33,496 bases of DNA from Lachnospiraceae bacterium (GTDB lineage Bacteria; Bacillota; Clostridia; Lachnospirales; Lachnospiraceae). Under the pieces are notes generated by a model. It was not told where the DNA came from. It was given only the letters and a program-made list of their open reading frames with translations, and ran no database searches. Position numbers and translations under genes: made by a program. This document shows positions 1-9,819 of this stretch, one piece after another. The DNA lies in assembly GCA_024690885.1 (NCBI GenBank), contig JAILOI010000121.1:1-33496 (forward strand). The letters run 5' to 3'. How positions within the stretch are numbered: position 1 is the first letter of the stretch; each line of letters opens with the position of its first letter.

Positions 1-481
1 CTTCTTCGACTGTCTTTAACAAAAATTCTCTTGCTTGTTCGGAGGTTAATCCGGAGATTCGTTCGAGTTCCTGTACTCTTTGCTGATTTAATTTTGCGAT
101 CTCAGCCTTTTCCTTGTTCATCTGTTCCTCGCGAGCATTCAGTCCATTCTCACGCTTCTCTACCGCTTCCAGCTTACGATCAAGGTTTTCCTCTTTCTGC
201 TGAATACGATGTTCGCTCTTCTGAACTTCCGCTCTGCGCTCACGTACTTCCTTCTCGATCTCATTCTTAGATCTCATGGACTCTTCTTTGGCTTCAACAA
301 GGATTTCGCGTTTCTTGGCATTGGCATCTTCCACTGCCTTGTCAATGATGGAACGCGCTTGTTCTTCAGCTCCGCCAATTTTCTTCGCATCCACATTCTT
401 ATGGTATGCGTTGGAAGCAACGATGGTAACAGGAATCGCAATGACAAGTGAAACGATCACAGCGATAGCTATCTCAAGCAC
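1..481 (-). CDS. rny: Ribonuclease Y, N-terminal part (cut by window edge)
   Basis: About 160 N-terminal residues are present; the gene continues beyond the left edge. RNase Y is a membrane-anchored endoribonuclease that starts mRNA decay in Firmicutes. The visible part fits the family: one hydrophobic N-terminal helix (about residues 3-22, LEIAIAVIVSLVIAIPVTIV), then a long charged coiled coil rich in Glu, Lys, Arg and Gln. The KH and HD domains would lie outside the window. The start is a GTG at 481-479, chosen because AGGAGGT (494-488) sits 6 nt upstream and the membrane helix follows directly. It lies downstream of recA-recX in the same direction, a common Firmicutes order, but has its own consensus promoter. 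Identification rests on the anchor plus coiled coil and the gene order, since the catalytic domain is not visible. Confidence 0.88.
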   Translation of the reverse strand, partial: MLEIAIAVIVSLVIAIPVTIVASNAYHKNVDAKKIGGAEEQARSIIDKAVEDANAKKREILVEAKEESMRSKNEIEKEVRERRAEVQKSEHRIQQKEENLDRKLEAVEKRENGLNAREEQMNKEKAEIAKLNQQRVQELERISGLTSEQAREFLLKTVEE

Positions 482-556
482 AGGAGCACCTCCTTTATAA
501 AATTTTCATTGTACCCACAATATATAGAAGATATCGTGTCATCAAACAACAATTAA

Positions 557-585
557 ATTGTACCCTTTCTTGCGACAAGTGTCAA
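557..585 (-). promoter_or_regulatory. Sigma-A promoter of rny
   Basis: The minus strand reads TTGACA (585-580), a 17-bp spacer and TACAAT (562-557). This is a near-perfect vegetative promoter about 75 bp upstream of the rny GTG. The -35 box is embedded in a 13-bp palindrome, GTGTCAATGACAC on the plus strand (579-591), so a regulator could act here. Promoter strength is inferred from consensus match only. Confidence 0.75.
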
Positions 586-636
586 TGACACGATAGTGGT
601 ATTCCATGGCACAAAGTCCCGTGGGATGTAGCTTCC

Positions 637-1248
637 CTAGGACTCCATGTCCTTAAGCACATGGGAAATATCACCGGTGGAAAACCCTCTTCCCATAAGG
701 AATCGATACATCTTCGCCCGTTCCTTGGCATCGGCCGTGTCCGGATCATAATGCTTCTTCTGAAGCAATTCCCGAATCATCCCCTCTTCCGACGTTGCAT
801 AATCCTCCTCTAATACCGAGGCTATAAGATCCCGGTCGATGCCTTTCTGCATCAAATCCTGCTGGATTCGACGCTTACTCTTGCCCTCCTGGTGATACCG
901 CACATAGTTTCTGGCATAACGCTCATCATCAATATAGTGGTAGGATTCCACATATGCCACCGCTTCCTCTACGGCAAGGGGCGGATAGCCGCATTCCCGC
1001 AACTTCTCCTCTAGGTTCTTCCGGGAGCGATCCTGCTTCTCCAATAGATGCATGGCACGCCGCTTCGCACGTGGGATCAAGGTTTCTGCTAGAATCCGGT
1101 CATAGGTTTCCTGGGGAAGTTCCCCGCCGGCCTCAATTCCATAGAGTTTCAGTTCTTTTTTATAAAGGACAAGGTCCATCCCTCCTTGGAGGTGGACCTT
1201 GTATTTATTCTTCTTCCTAGGAAGAAGTTGTACATCAACAATTGTCAT
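637..1248 (-). CDS. recX: Regulatory protein RecX
   Basis: The 203-residue protein belongs to the RecX family, which binds RecA filaments and modulates their recombinase and coprotease activity in the cytoplasm. Supporting signs are the helical, strongly basic and acidic composition, the motif RKNLEEKLRECGYPP, repeated three-helix units (for example YARNYVRYHQEGKSKRRIQQ) and the C-terminal RAKMYRFLMGRGFSTGDISHVL segment. It starts 11 bp after the recA stop codon, so the two are almost certainly co-transcribed from the SOS-controlled recA promoter, the usual arrangement. The length is within the family range. No clear intrinsic terminator was found between recX and the rny promoter. Confidence 0.9.
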   Translation of the reverse strand: MTIVDVQLLPRKKNKYKVHLQGGMDLVLYKKELKLYGIEAGGELPQETYDRILAETLIPRAKRRAMHLLEKQDRSRKNLEEKLRECGYPPLAVEEAVAYVESYHYIDDERYARNYVRYHQEGKSKRRIQQDLMQKGIDRDLIASVLEEDYATSEEGMIRELLQKKHYDPDTADAKERAKMYRFLMGRGFSTGDISHVLKDMES

Positions 1249-1259
1249 GTTACACCTGA

Positions 1260-2294
1260 TTACTCATCATCCTTCGCAGCTTCTGCTTCCGCTTCCGCTC
1301 CGTCCATACCATAATGTTCACGTACCAGCTGTTCAATCTGGTCCATCATCTCAGGGTGCTGCTCTAAGTAAACCTTGGCATTCTCACGTCCCTGGCCAAT
1401 CTTCTCACCATTGTATGCATACCAGGCACCGGACTTATTCACAATATCTAAGTCTGCAGCAACATCCAACAAATCACCGGACTTGGAAATACCCTTACCA
1501 AACATGATATCAAATTCAGCCTCACGGAATGGCGGTGCAATCTTGTTCTTCACAACCTTGATACGGGTACGGTTACCAATCACCTCTCCCTGCTGCTTGA
1601 TGGCTTCGATACGACGAACATCCAAGCGTACGGAAGAATAGAACTTCAAGGCACGTCCACCGGTGGTTGTCTCCGGATTACCAAACATAATACCAACCTT
1701 CTCACGTAACTGGTTGATAAAGATAACGGTGCAATTGCTCTTGCTGATGGCTGCCGTTAACTTACGCAATGCCTGAGACATCAAACGAGCCTGCAAACCA
1801 ACATGAGAATCACCCATATCACCATCAATCTCGGCCTTCGGTACCAATGCGGCAACGGAGTCCACAATGATGATATCAACCGCACCAGAGCGTACCATCG
1901 TCTCGGTAATCTCCAATGCCTGCTCTCCGTTATCCGGCTGGGAAATATATAAATTATCAATATCTACTCCGATATTCTTCGCATATACCGGATCCAATGC
2001 ATGCTCAGCATCAATAAAGCCTGCGATTCCACCAAGTTTCTGTACTTCTGCAACTGCGTGAAGTGCAACGGTGGTCTTACCGGAAGATTCCGGTCCATAG
2101 ATCTCAACAATACGTCCCTTCGGTAATCCGCCCTGGCCAAGTGCCAAATCCAAACTAATGGATCCGGTTGGAGTGGTCTCCACCTTCATGTTGTTGGAGT
2201 TATCCCCTAACTTCATAACGGAGCCACGTCCGTACTGCTTCTCAATCTGTGCAATCGCTGCGTCTAATGCTTTTAACTTATCTTCCTGAGCCAT
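1260..2294 (-). CDS. recA: Recombinase RecA
   Basis: RecA (344 residues) forms ATP-dependent filaments on single-stranded DNA, drives homologous strand exchange and triggers LexA self-cleavage in the SOS response. The Walker A motif GPESSGKTT is at residues 67-75. The motifs IDAEHALDP and [14 protein letters not shown], the region [14 protein letters not shown], the L2-proximal segment [20 protein letters not shown] and an acidic C-terminal tail ([12 protein letters not shown]) are all present, and the length is normal. The start is set by AAGGAGAT just upstream of ATG. Two SOS boxes in the promoter indicate LexA control. It heads the recA-recX unit. Confidence 0.98.
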   Translation of the reverse strand: MAQEDKLKALDAAIAQIEKQYGRGSVMKLGDNSNNMKVETTPTGSISLDLALGQGGLPKGRIVEIYGPESSGKTTVALHAVAEVQKLGGIAGFIDAEHALDPVYAKNIGVDIDNLYISQPDNGEQALEITETMVRSGAVDIIIVDSVAALVPKAEIDGDMGDSHVGLQARLMSQALRKLTAAISKSNCTVIFINQLREKVGIMFGNPETTTGGRALKFYSSVRLDVRRIEAIKQQGEVIGNRTRIKVVKNKIAPPFREAEFDIMFGKGISKSGDLLDVAADLDIVNKSGAWYAYNGEKIGQGRENAKVYLEQHPEMMDQIEQLVREHYGMDGAEAEAEAAKDDE

Positions 2295-2312
2295 GTTTTC
2301 ATCTCCTTATCT

Positions 2313-2326
2313 CGAACGACTGTTCG
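2313..2326. promoter_or_regulatory. LexA (SOS) box 1 of recA
   Basis: CGAAC-GACT-GTTCG is a perfect inverted repeat matching the established Gram-positive SOS box CGAAC-N4-GTTCG. It lies between the recA -10 box and the start codon, around the expected transcription start, where LexA binding would block initiation. Confidence 0.9.
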
Positions 2327-2338
2327 AACTCTAAAATT

Positions 2339-2367
2339 ATAATAGTCTACGAACATCCGTTTGTCAA
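2339..2367 (-). promoter_or_regulatory. Sigma-A promoter of recA-recX
   Basis: The minus strand carries TTGACA (2367-2362), a 17-bp spacer and TATTAT (2344-2339). A perfect TATAAT also overlaps at 2341-2336 with a 20-bp spacing. One SOS box fills the spacer and a second lies just downstream of the -10, as expected for tight LexA repression. Confidence 0.8.
2350..2363. promoter_or_regulatory. LexA (SOS) box 2 of recA, inside the promoter spacer
   Basis: CGAAC-ATCC-GTTTG matches the SOS box with one mismatch in the right arm. It sits between the -35 and -10 boxes of the recA promoter, 37 bp (centre to centre) from the perfect box, so two LexA dimers could bind the same promoter. Confidence 0.7.
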
Positions 2368-2551
2368 CAACGAATGTTATCTTTTTACATTTTTTATACT
2401 ACCAGACATATTGTCCCTATATATGGACTCTATCATTCTTGTAGAAAAATTGGGATTTGTGTGCCGGAGTCGGCACCGCACGGTCTATCTATGTGATCAG
2501 ACAAAAGAAATAATCTATGATTATTATATTGGCTTTCTTGAATTTGTCAAT
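2368..2551. other. Gap between recA promoter and the ABC pseudogene: no gene supported
   Basis: This AT-rich stretch completes the 299-bp interval between recA and the decayed ABC gene. A plus-strand reading frame of about 64 codons beginning at 2424 exists, but it has no ribosome binding site, resembles no family I recognise and runs through the terminator below, so I do not call it. A perfect short hairpin, GTGCCG-GAGT-CGGCAC (2461-2476), is present without a following T-run. Nothing else is recognisable. Confidence 0.5.
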
Positions 2552-2591
2552 AAAAACGGCTTTGCGCAAATTCCTTTACGCAAAGCCCGTT
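2552..2591 (-). terminator. Intrinsic terminator after the ABC pseudogene
   Basis: On the minus strand, GGCTTTGCG (2587-2579) pairs perfectly with CGCAAAGCC (2566-2558) across a 12-nt loop and is followed by TTTTT (2556-2552). It begins only a few bases after the pseudogene stop codon, as for a once-functional gene. The A-run on the other side makes it possibly bidirectional. Confidence 0.85.
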
Positions 2592-2593
2592 TC

Positions 2594-3174
2594 TTATGCC
2601 ATATTTAATTTTGCATCAATCTCCCACATGGACGCATATTTTCCATTCATTGAGAGTAACTGTTCGTGTGTTCCCTGCTCCACAATACGGCCGTCGGAAA
2701 CCACGATAATGTGATCGGCATGCTTTACTACGGAAAGCGTATGCGCAATCATAATAACGGTCTTGTCCTTCTTCAACAGGTTTGCAATTGCCTGTTTAAC
2801 CAGAAGTTCATTTTCAATATCTAAGGATGCGGTTGCTTCATCCGTTGCCTCCTGATTTGCATATCGGATATTATTCTTGATGGTATCATTAAATAAAAAG
2901 ATATCCTGGTCCAGCAAAGAAATGGAGTCAAACAGTTTCTCCGCCTTGATTGGTCTTGCAATTGCAATTCACTGCTTCTCACCTCCGGAAAGGCGTGAGG
3001 AATAACTTCCTACTTTCGTATCATACTGCTGTGGAAGTGACATGATGAAATCATCAATCTGCGCCTACTTGGCCGCCTCTCGCACCTCCTCTAAACTTGC
3101 CTTTCCGCCCAATCGAATGTTTTCTATATGGAAACTTTCCTCCAAAAAGCAACAGCCATGAAAGACTGTATTTT
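2594..3174 (-). pseudogene. Remnant of ABC exporter ATPase domains (two partial NBDs joined)
   Basis: This is a broken ABC-exporter gene read in one frame. From its 5' end it encodes a piece of one ATPase domain: EESFHIENIRLGG, then [19 protein letters not shown] and the signature LSGGEKQ. It is interrupted by a TAG (after EVREAAK) and a TGA (after GGEKQ). It then continues into a second Q-loop region (SLLDQDIFLFNDTIKNNIRYA) and jumps from NQEATDE directly to the D-loop DEATASLD, the H-loop MIAHTLSVV and the normal end of a domain. Walker A, the membrane domain and one signature plus Walker B segment are missing. An open frame of 107 codons remains at 2594-2917 but cannot make a working ATPase. 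It is probably derived from a tandem pair of half-transporters by deletion and recombination. The stop codons and lost motifs are seen directly; the history is inference. Confidence 0.85.
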
Positions 3175-3183
3175 TCTTTCATG
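3157..3183. repeat. Perfect 9-bp inverted repeat at the pseudogene edge
   Basis: CATGAAAGA (3157-3165) and TCTTTCATG (3175-3183) are exact reverse complements separated by 9 nt. The repeat marks the point where recognisable ABC sequence begins. It could be a weak AT-rich terminator or a scar of rearrangement. Confidence 0.5.
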
Positions 3184-3196
3184 CCTGTTATTCTCA

Positions 3197-3228
3197 TAAA
3201 AAAAGGCCATGGCAACTGCCACAGCCTT
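3197..3228 (-). terminator. Intrinsic terminator after leuD
   Basis: On the minus strand, AAGGCTGTGGCA and TGCCATGGCCTT form an imperfect stem with a tiny loop, followed by a run of eight T. It begins 5 bp after the leuD stop codon and ends the leuC-leuD transcript. Confidence 0.8.
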
Positions 3229-3232
3229 ACAA

Positions 3233-3721
3233 TTACTTATTATTAATGTAATTTACCAATCCCTCGGAATCGATAATCTTCTGCATAAATGGTGGGAATG
3301 CCTGTCCCTGGAAGGACTCGCCCGTTGTCTTATCGGTAATCACACCGGAGTCGAAATCCACTTCCACCTCGTCGCCCTCCTTGATTGCAATGGACGCTTC
3401 CTTGCACTCAATAATCGGAAGACCGATGTTGATGGCGTTACGATAGAAAATACGTGCAAAGGTCTCTGCGATGACACAGCTTACACCGCTGGCCTTAATG
3501 GCGATGGGTGCATGCTCACGGGAAGATCCACAACCAAAATTCTTGGTTGCTACAATTAAATCTCCTACCTGTACCTTGTTGACGAATTCCTTATCAATAT
3601 CCTCCATACAATGGGTTGCAAGCTCCTTCGGATCGGAGGAATTCAAATATCTTGCCGGGATGATTACATCCGTATCGATATTATCTCCAAATTTATGTAC
3701 CTTACCACATGCTGCTTTCAT
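3233..3721 (-). CDS. leuD: 3-isopropylmalate dehydratase small subunit LeuD
   Basis: LeuD (162 residues) is the swivelling-domain subunit that, with LeuC, isomerises 2-isopropylmalate to 3-isopropylmalate in leucine synthesis. The substrate loop motif [13 protein letters not shown], the start [21 protein letters not shown] and the segment [17 protein letters not shown] are diagnostic. The short length fits the LeuD type found in Clostridia and archaea rather than the roughly 200-residue proteobacterial form. It starts 19 bp after leuC with a strong AGGAGGT site and is followed directly by a terminator, so leuC-leuD form a two-gene operon. Neither leuA nor leuB is nearby. A homologous homoaconitase-type activity cannot be excluded from sequence alone, but leucine synthesis is most likely. 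Confidence 0.95.
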   Translation of the reverse strand: MKAACGKVHKFGDNIDTDVIIPARYLNSSDPKELATHCMEDIDKEFVNKVQVGDLIVATKNFGCGSSREHAPIAIKASGVSCVIAETFARIFYRNAINIGLPIIECKEASIAIKEGDEVEVDFDSGVITDKTTGESFQGQAFPPFMQKIIDSEGLVNYINNK

Positions 3722-3740
3722 GTCTGCTACCTCCTATTCC

Positions 3741-4997
3741 TTACTTGGTTGGGTCCGTAATGTATCCGGTCAATGCACTGGCTGCGGCTACTGCCGGGCT
3801 TGCCAGATAAATCTCAGAATCCACATGTCCCATACGTCCGATAAAGTTACGATTGGTAGTAGAAATGCAACGCTCACCGGCAGCTAAAATACCCATGTAT
3901 CCACCTAAGCAAGGGCCACAGGTTGGGGTACTAACCACTGCGCCTGCCTCCACAAACGTCTTCAGTAAACCTTCTTCCATCGCATCCAGATAAATCTGCT
4001 GGGTAGCCGGAATTACGATGACACGAATGCCCTTCTTCACCTTCTTGCCCTTCAGAATCTCTGCTGCTACGCGTAAGTCATCCAAGCGTCCGTTGGTACA
4101 AGAACCGATAACCACCTGGTCAATCTTGATCTCGCCCACCTCATCGATGGTCTTGGTATTCTCCGGCAAATGCGGGAATGCCACCGTTGGACGTAAGGTG
4201 CTTAAATCAATGGTGTACTCTGCAGAATACTCTGCATCTGCATCCGGCTCATAAATCTTGTATGGGCGGGTTGCATGTGCCTTCATATATTCGATGGTCA
4301 AATCATCCACCGGGAAGATACCATTCTTACCACCGGCTTCAATGGCCATATTGGCAATGGTAAAGCGATCATCCATAGACAAGTACTGTATACCCTCGCC
4401 CATAAACTCCATGGACTGATACAACGCCCCATCCACACCAATCATACCGATGATATGAAGGATGACGTCCTTGCCACTTACATACTTGGATGGCTTTCCT
4501 ACAATGTTAAACTTAATGGCACTCGGCACCTTAAACCATGCCTGTCCGGTGGCCATACCGGCTGCCATATCCGTACTTCCCACACCGGTGGAAAAAGCTC
4601 CCAGCGCACCATAGGTACAAGTATGGGAATCCGCTCCGATAATCACATCACCGGCTACCGTTAAGCCTTTCTCCGGAAGAAGGGCATGCTCAATTCCCAT
4701 CTCTCCTACATCAAAAAAGTTGGTGACGCAGTGATCACATGCAAAACCACGCACTTCTTTTACGTGCTCTGCTGACTTGATATCCTTGTTTGGTACGAAG
4801 TGATCCATAACAAGTGCAATCTTGTCCTTATCGAATACGCCATCCACTTTCATCTTATTCAACTCGTGAATTGCAACCGGTGACGTAATATCATTACCTA
4901 ATACTAAGTCCAGATTCGCTTCAATCAACTGTCCTGCCGTAACTGATTCCAATCCGGCATGTGCAGCTAAAATCTTCTGGGTCATAGTCATTCCCAT
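3741..4997 (-). CDS. leuC: 3-isopropylmalate dehydratase large subunit LeuC
   Basis: LeuC (418 residues) is the iron-sulfur, aconitase-like subunit of isopropylmalate isomerase. The expected [4Fe-4S] ligands are Cys300 (VIGSCTNGR) and Cys360 and Cys363 ([11 protein letters not shown]). The active-site stretch [15 protein letters not shown] is at residues 121-135. The length matches the short archaeal/clostridial LeuC type. The first ATG is preceded by GGAGGT with an 8-nt spacer, so the start is well placed. It has its own promoter overlapping the end of the upstream membrane-protein gene. The leader is only about 30 nt, so no T-box or peptide attenuator fits; any branched-chain control must act at the DNA level or elsewhere. 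Confidence 0.96.
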   Translation of the reverse strand: MGMTMTQKILAAHAGLESVTAGQLIEANLDLVLGNDITSPVAIHELNKMKVDGVFDKDKIALVMDHFVPNKDIKSAEHVKEVRGFACDHCVTNFFDVGEMGIEHALLPEKGLTVAGDVIIGADSHTCTYGALGAFSTGVGSTDMAAGMATGQAWFKVPSAIKFNIVGKPSKYVSGKDVILHIIGMIGVDGALYQSMEFMGEGIQYLSMDDRFTIANMAIEAGGKNGIFPVDDLTIEYMKAHATRPYKIYEPDADAEYSAEYTIDLSTLRPTVAFPHLPENTKTIDEVGEIKIDQVVIGSCTNGRLDDLRVAAEILKGKKVKKGIRVIVIPATQQIYLDAMEEGLLKTFVEAGAVVSTPTCGPCLGGYMGILAAGERCISTTNRNFIGRMGHVDSEIYLASPAVAAASALTGYITDPTK

Positions 4998-5034
4998 GTT
5001 GAGTTACCTCCATCTTTCTTTTCCTTTTCACTCA

Positions 5035-5063
5035 AGTATACCTATCATCACAGGGTTTTTCAA
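5035..5063 (-). promoter_or_regulatory. Promoter of leuC-leuD
   Basis: On the minus strand, TTGAAA (5063-5058) and TATACT (5040-5035) are separated by exactly 17 bp. The -35 box overlaps the last codons and stop of the upstream gene (stop at 5062-5060). Expected start of transcription is about 30 nt upstream of leuC. Confidence 0.7.
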
Positions 5064-7327
5064 TCGCCAGTTTCGGTTTTGGCTTGTTTTAACCGCTTAT
5101 CCACATACGTATAAATCGCGCTAATGCTAAAGCATAACACACCACATAATAAGAAGCTGGCTGCGCGGCCGGCCGAATGGTCATAATGAATATCAATGAG
5201 AATCAGCTTCACCATCGCCAGCAATGAAAGTGCCAGGCCGAAGATACGCATTCCTTTTTTCATGGCAACAAAGCCTACGATAATACATCCAATGGCAAAC
5301 AACAGGATGATAATATCCGCCACATAATCCGCCGCACGCAACCGGAATAGAATATAGGCCAACAATGCCACGTACTTGCCGCACACGTACAAATCCGGAG
5401 CATAAGATGTTCCTGCGGATTTGCTCCCATACTGTAACTGACGCAGGGTATTTAAGGAGCATAAGGCCACCATAACAATGATGGTAATTATCTGGGTAAT
5501 TGCCGTCTGATCCAAAGAACTCATCAAAATGAGGCCTTCGATGATCCAGATGCCATTTAGAATCTGAGTCAGAATCGTAAACGGTTTTTCCTGCGCTCCC
5601 GTCACCCAATGACGTGCAAACGCAGTCTTCATAACCAGTACATTGTATCCGGCTACCACCATCCACTGTAACAGTATGGTCCAGATCCAATCCAGCTGAT
5701 CGATTTGCACCATACCGTAAATCAAAACAACGGTTAAGCCGATGTGGGTTATCATTTTATAACCGGTGCGATAGCAATCCCTCTGTCGCTTCATCCACAG
5801 ATAGATTTCCAGGGATAAGGCCACCCAGAGTACCAGGTATACCCAATCCTGTATGATTTCCAGATCACCATAAATCAAATTGCCTGCAACTGCAGAAACC
5901 AGGATTCCAATCCCATAGAATATCATACCGATGGTGCCGGTCATTGTATCCTTGCGATAGAACCCCCATCCAATAAATAACGCCGCAACCAGGGCATGGA
6001 CAACCACCGTTGCAATATTATCCATCTCAAATCCAAAGCCCAGCACGCCGCAGATGGTAAGGACTGCCATCGCTACCCGCCAAACGATATACATGTTAAA
6101 GTCTTTTTTCGGAGGCAGCATGGAAAAAAGGCCATAAAAGCAGATGCCGAGAATCATACATAACACGCTTAGACCAATGCCGCTTTCATAGAAGGCATAT
6201 ACCATCCAAAGCAAATTTCCAAAATAAGCCAAACCAAAGAGGTATTCCAGTTCCGTCGGTTCCACCACAATACGATACATGTGATAAGCAATCAGGGCGG
6301 CCAGATAGCATACCATAATCACAAATGGAATCAACAGATTCATATCTAAGGATAGCGCTTGCTTTAATTCCCAGCGATGGAAATCATAGAAAAGCGCAAG
6401 CATCATACACATGGTGGTCACGTTCACCAGATGGAAGATATTGCTGACCAATCGATCCATGGAGTGATTTGCCACCGGGAATAAGAAGGTCACACTTCCC
6501 ACAACGAAGAAAATCATCATACCGATGAGCATCGAATCCATATGCATGGATTGGATGTAATGCATCCCTAAGATGCAGGAAATAAATACGCCGGCTTCTC
6601 CAATAACATGGAACACCCAGGAAAATCTTCTGGAAAGGTAAAAGGTACCAATCGCCCAAAGGGCCAGCAAGACATATAACCACACCATGTTAATCACGCC
6701 AAAATACAGATGACTGACAAACAAGGAAATAAACACAGCTCCCACGCCGCAACCACTTAAGGACAACAGCAGCACGTTCTCTTTTTTGCGCAGAGCATAG
6801 AGCGAGATTCCCGTTAATCCAAAGCTGAATGCATACATAGCGATGATTTTAATTGTTTCCGTAAGATATGGAAGCAGTAAAACAGAAAAAAGAATCAAAC
6901 CAATGAACACCAAAACAGAAGCAAGAATTCCCATTAAATTCTTACCAATGAAGGATTCCCAGCCATCTTTCGCAATGGTCGAATTTCCACCAGCTCTATG
7001 CTCCGGCTCTCTCTCATAAAACTCCGGTGCCGGTGTCGGCGTTTGGGTTTTTGCTGTTGGTATCGAAGTCGATGGGATTGGACTTGCTTGTGCCGGTTGC
7101 ATGGAATTGATCGACACCGGTGAAATCATCGGTGGCGGTGCCGGCATCCTACGCTCCACTTTGGGAATTGAGGTTTCCTGAACGAGGGGTTCTACTACCG
7201 GTTCTTCTACCACCGGCGCAACCTTCGGTTCTTCCGTAGTTCTTGAAACTGCCTTCCCTTCCATCACGTCCAGACGCTCTTCTAAGGCTTGAATACGTTC
7301 CTCTAGTTCTTCTAAACGATTTGCCAT
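5060..7327 (-). CDS. DUF2339-like polytopic membrane protein
   Basis: The 755-residue protein has a short N-terminal coiled coil (LEELEERIQALEERLDVMEG, residues 4-23). A Pro/Val/Thr-rich linker follows to about residue 115. The segment WESFIGKNLMGILASVLVFI begins a very long run of hydrophobic helices, perhaps around 20, extending to near the C-terminus (ends KRLKQAKTETGD). This coiled coil, linker and multi-helix plan is what I know of the DUF2339 family, whose function is unknown; a cell-envelope role is sometimes supposed. No catalytic motif is visible. It stands between the ilvNC and leuCD units, apparently alone, with a weak Shine-Dalgarno (GGGGAG, about 12 nt from ATG). Family assignment is by architecture, not by a search. 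Confidence 0.75.
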   Translation of the reverse strand: MANRLEELEERIQALEERLDVMEGKAVSRTTEEPKVAPVVEEPVVEPLVQETSIPKVERRMPAPPPMISPVSINSMQPAQASPIPSTSIPTAKTQTPTPAPEFYEREPEHRAGGNSTIAKDGWESFIGKNLMGILASVLVFIGLILFSVLLLPYLTETIKIIAMYAFSFGLTGISLYALRKKENVLLLSLSGCGVGAVFISLFVSHLYFGVINMVWLYVLLALWAIGTFYLSRRFSWVFHVIGEAGVFISCILGMHYIQSMHMDSMLIGMMIFFVVGSVTFLFPVANHSMDRLVSNIFHLVNVTTMCMMLALFYDFHRWELKQALSLDMNLLIPFVIMVCYLAALIAYHMYRIVVEPTELEYLFGLAYFGNLLWMVYAFYESGIGLSVLCMILGICFYGLFSMLPPKKDFNMYIVWRVAMAVLTICGVLGFGFEMDNIATVVVHALVAALFIGWGFYRKDTMTGTIGMIFYGIGILVSAVAGNLIYGDLEIIQDWVYLVLWVALSLEIYLWMKRQRDCYRTGYKMITHIGLTVVLIYGMVQIDQLDWIWTILLQWMVVAGYNVLVMKTAFARHWVTGAQEKPFTILTQILNGIWIIEGLILMSSLDQTAITQIITIIVMVALCSLNTLRQLQYGSKSAGTSYAPDLYVCGKYVALLAYILFRLRAADYVADIIILLFAIGCIIVGFVAMKKGMRIFGLALSLLAMVKLILIDIHYDHSAGRAASFLLCGVLCFSISAIYTYVDKRLKQAKTETGD

Positions 7328-7368
7328 AAGATATATACTCCCCTTTATCGATTTTATATCCAGAATCG

Positions 7369-7374
7369 ATTATA
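7369..7374 (-). promoter_or_regulatory. Probable -10 box of the DUF2339-like gene
   Basis: A perfect TATAAT lies on the minus strand 42 bp upstream of the start codon. The hexamer at 17-bp spacing (TTTTCC, 7397-7392) is poor, so the promoter may be weak or need help. Two near-copies of ATCGATTNTATATC (starting 7348 and 7366, about 18 bp apart) overlap this box. Confidence 0.45.
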
Positions 7375-7411
7375 TCAGTTTTAAACCACAAGGAAAACAA
7401 ACCTGGGGTTC

Positions 7412-7446
7412 AAAAAAAAGACGCCCTGCAAGATTGCAGAGCGCCC
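7412..7446 (-). terminator. Intrinsic terminator after ilvC
   Basis: The minus strand reads a GC-rich stem, GGGCGCTCTGCA with TGCAGGGCGTC around an ATCT loop, followed by eight T. It starts 12 bp after the ilvC stop codon. Confidence 0.9.
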
Positions 7447-7458
7447 ATCCTATGCTTC

Positions 7459-9010
<1,552 letters not shown>

Positions 9011-9046
9011 TTTCAGTAACCTCTTTCTTCTTTCAACAACAGTTTC

Positions 9047-9075
9047 ATACTAACTGTCTTTGTTTCCTTTGTCAA
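9047..9075 (-). promoter_or_regulatory. Promoter of ilvN-ilvC
   Basis: On the minus strand, TTGACA (9075-9070) and TAGTAT (9052-9047) are spaced by 17 bp, within the last codons and stop of the upstream gene. The predicted leader is about 30 nt, too short for a T-box, so ilvNC is not controlled by tRNA-sensing attenuation here. Confidence 0.7.
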
Positions 9076-9817
9076 CCAAGAAGCCTACAAACGGAGCCTT
9101 TTGCAAGCGATAAAAACCACTGTTTTTTTCCTTTTTGTTGAGGTTTTTCTCATTCTTTTTAGTTGAAGCGGATTCACGTTCAACTTGAATAGAAGTTTTC
9201 ACCAAAAAGATGTGGTCTTCTACCATTGTGGATTGTGACATATCCACATCTTGGATTTTTTTCAGTACATTCCGGTAGCAATAACGATGCAGCACTTCCG
9301 GCATGGGTTCATTGAATGCTTTGGCCACAGCCTCCTTAAATGTCCAGATTTGATAGAACTCCTCCGGATAGTAAGTCAGATATGTCTGCTCCTCTTCTGA
9401 GAAAAAGCGATTCGTAATTCGATGCAAGCGTTCCTTGGTCGTCGGCTTCTCCTCCCCATACACCCGGTCTTCAATATCGATTCCCACCGGGCAGGGGCTA
9501 ATGGCGCAGGCCACCTTACTTCCGCTATGGGTGATGGAAAAATGTGGTGCTTCCATGCCATCTGCAAGCACCAGATAAGGCTTGCCGCTTTCATGATATC
9601 CATACGAAAAAGTGGCCGGGTATCCTTCTAGGAACAAGTATCGTTCCAACAGATATCCTGCCACCAAATGCTGCATGCGTTTGGCGGGTGAAAGTCTGGG
9701 AGAGATTCTGCTTAAGCGACCCTCGCTGACAAAATCCTCCATCCGTTTCACATCCTCCGTCGACAATGCATCGGTATCACAATATAAAATTACAATCTCC
9801 TGTAATTTTCCACTCAT
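9050..9817 (-). CDS. 4'-phosphopantetheinyl transferase, Sfp type
   Basis: The enzyme (255 residues) would transfer 4'-phosphopantetheine from coenzyme A to a serine of acyl or peptidyl carrier proteins, releasing 3',5'-ADP. Sfp-family signs are HFSITHSG (His97), the metal-binding VGIDIE (Asp114, Glu116), RFFSEEE and the catalytic WTFKEAVAKA (Trp158, Lys161, Glu162, Lys166). The last 60 or so residues are unusual: a Lys/Asn/Ser-rich stretch (STKKNEKNLNKKEKN) followed by a short tail, not part of the core fold. It begins 2 bp after the flavin reductase-like gene, so it is the third gene of the pyrophosphatase operon. No polyketide, peptide synthetase or carrier protein gene lies in the window, so its target is unknown. 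Confidence 0.85.
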   Translation of the reverse strand: MSGKLQEIVILYCDTDALSTEDVKRMEDFVSEGRLSRISPRLSPAKRMQHLVAGYLLERYLFLEGYPATFSYGYHESGKPYLVLADGMEAPHFSITHSGSKVACAISPCPVGIDIEDRVYGEEKPTTKERLHRITNRFFSEEEQTYLTYYPEEFYQIWTFKEAVAKAFNEPMPEVLHRYCYRNVLKKIQDVDMSQSTMVEDHIFLVKTSIQVERESASTKKNEKNLNKKEKNSGFYRLQKAPFVGFLVDKGNKDS

Positions 9818-9819
9818 AC

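Noticed and set aside
2461..2476. Hairpin GTGCCG-GAGT-CGGCAC resembling the last stem of a Cas9 tracrRNA
   Set aside because: There is no repeat, cas gene, anti-repeat or following T-run nearby; the resemblance is a short coincidence.
2424..2608. Plus-strand open frame of about 60 codons between recA and the ABC pseudogene
   Set aside because: No ribosome binding site, no recognisable family, and it runs through the terminator hairpin and the end of the pseudogene.
9011..9049. T-box or leader-peptide attenuator upstream of ilvN (and similarly of leuC)
   Set aside because: Predicted leaders are only about 30 nt, far too short for a T-box, and no leader peptide or terminator is present.
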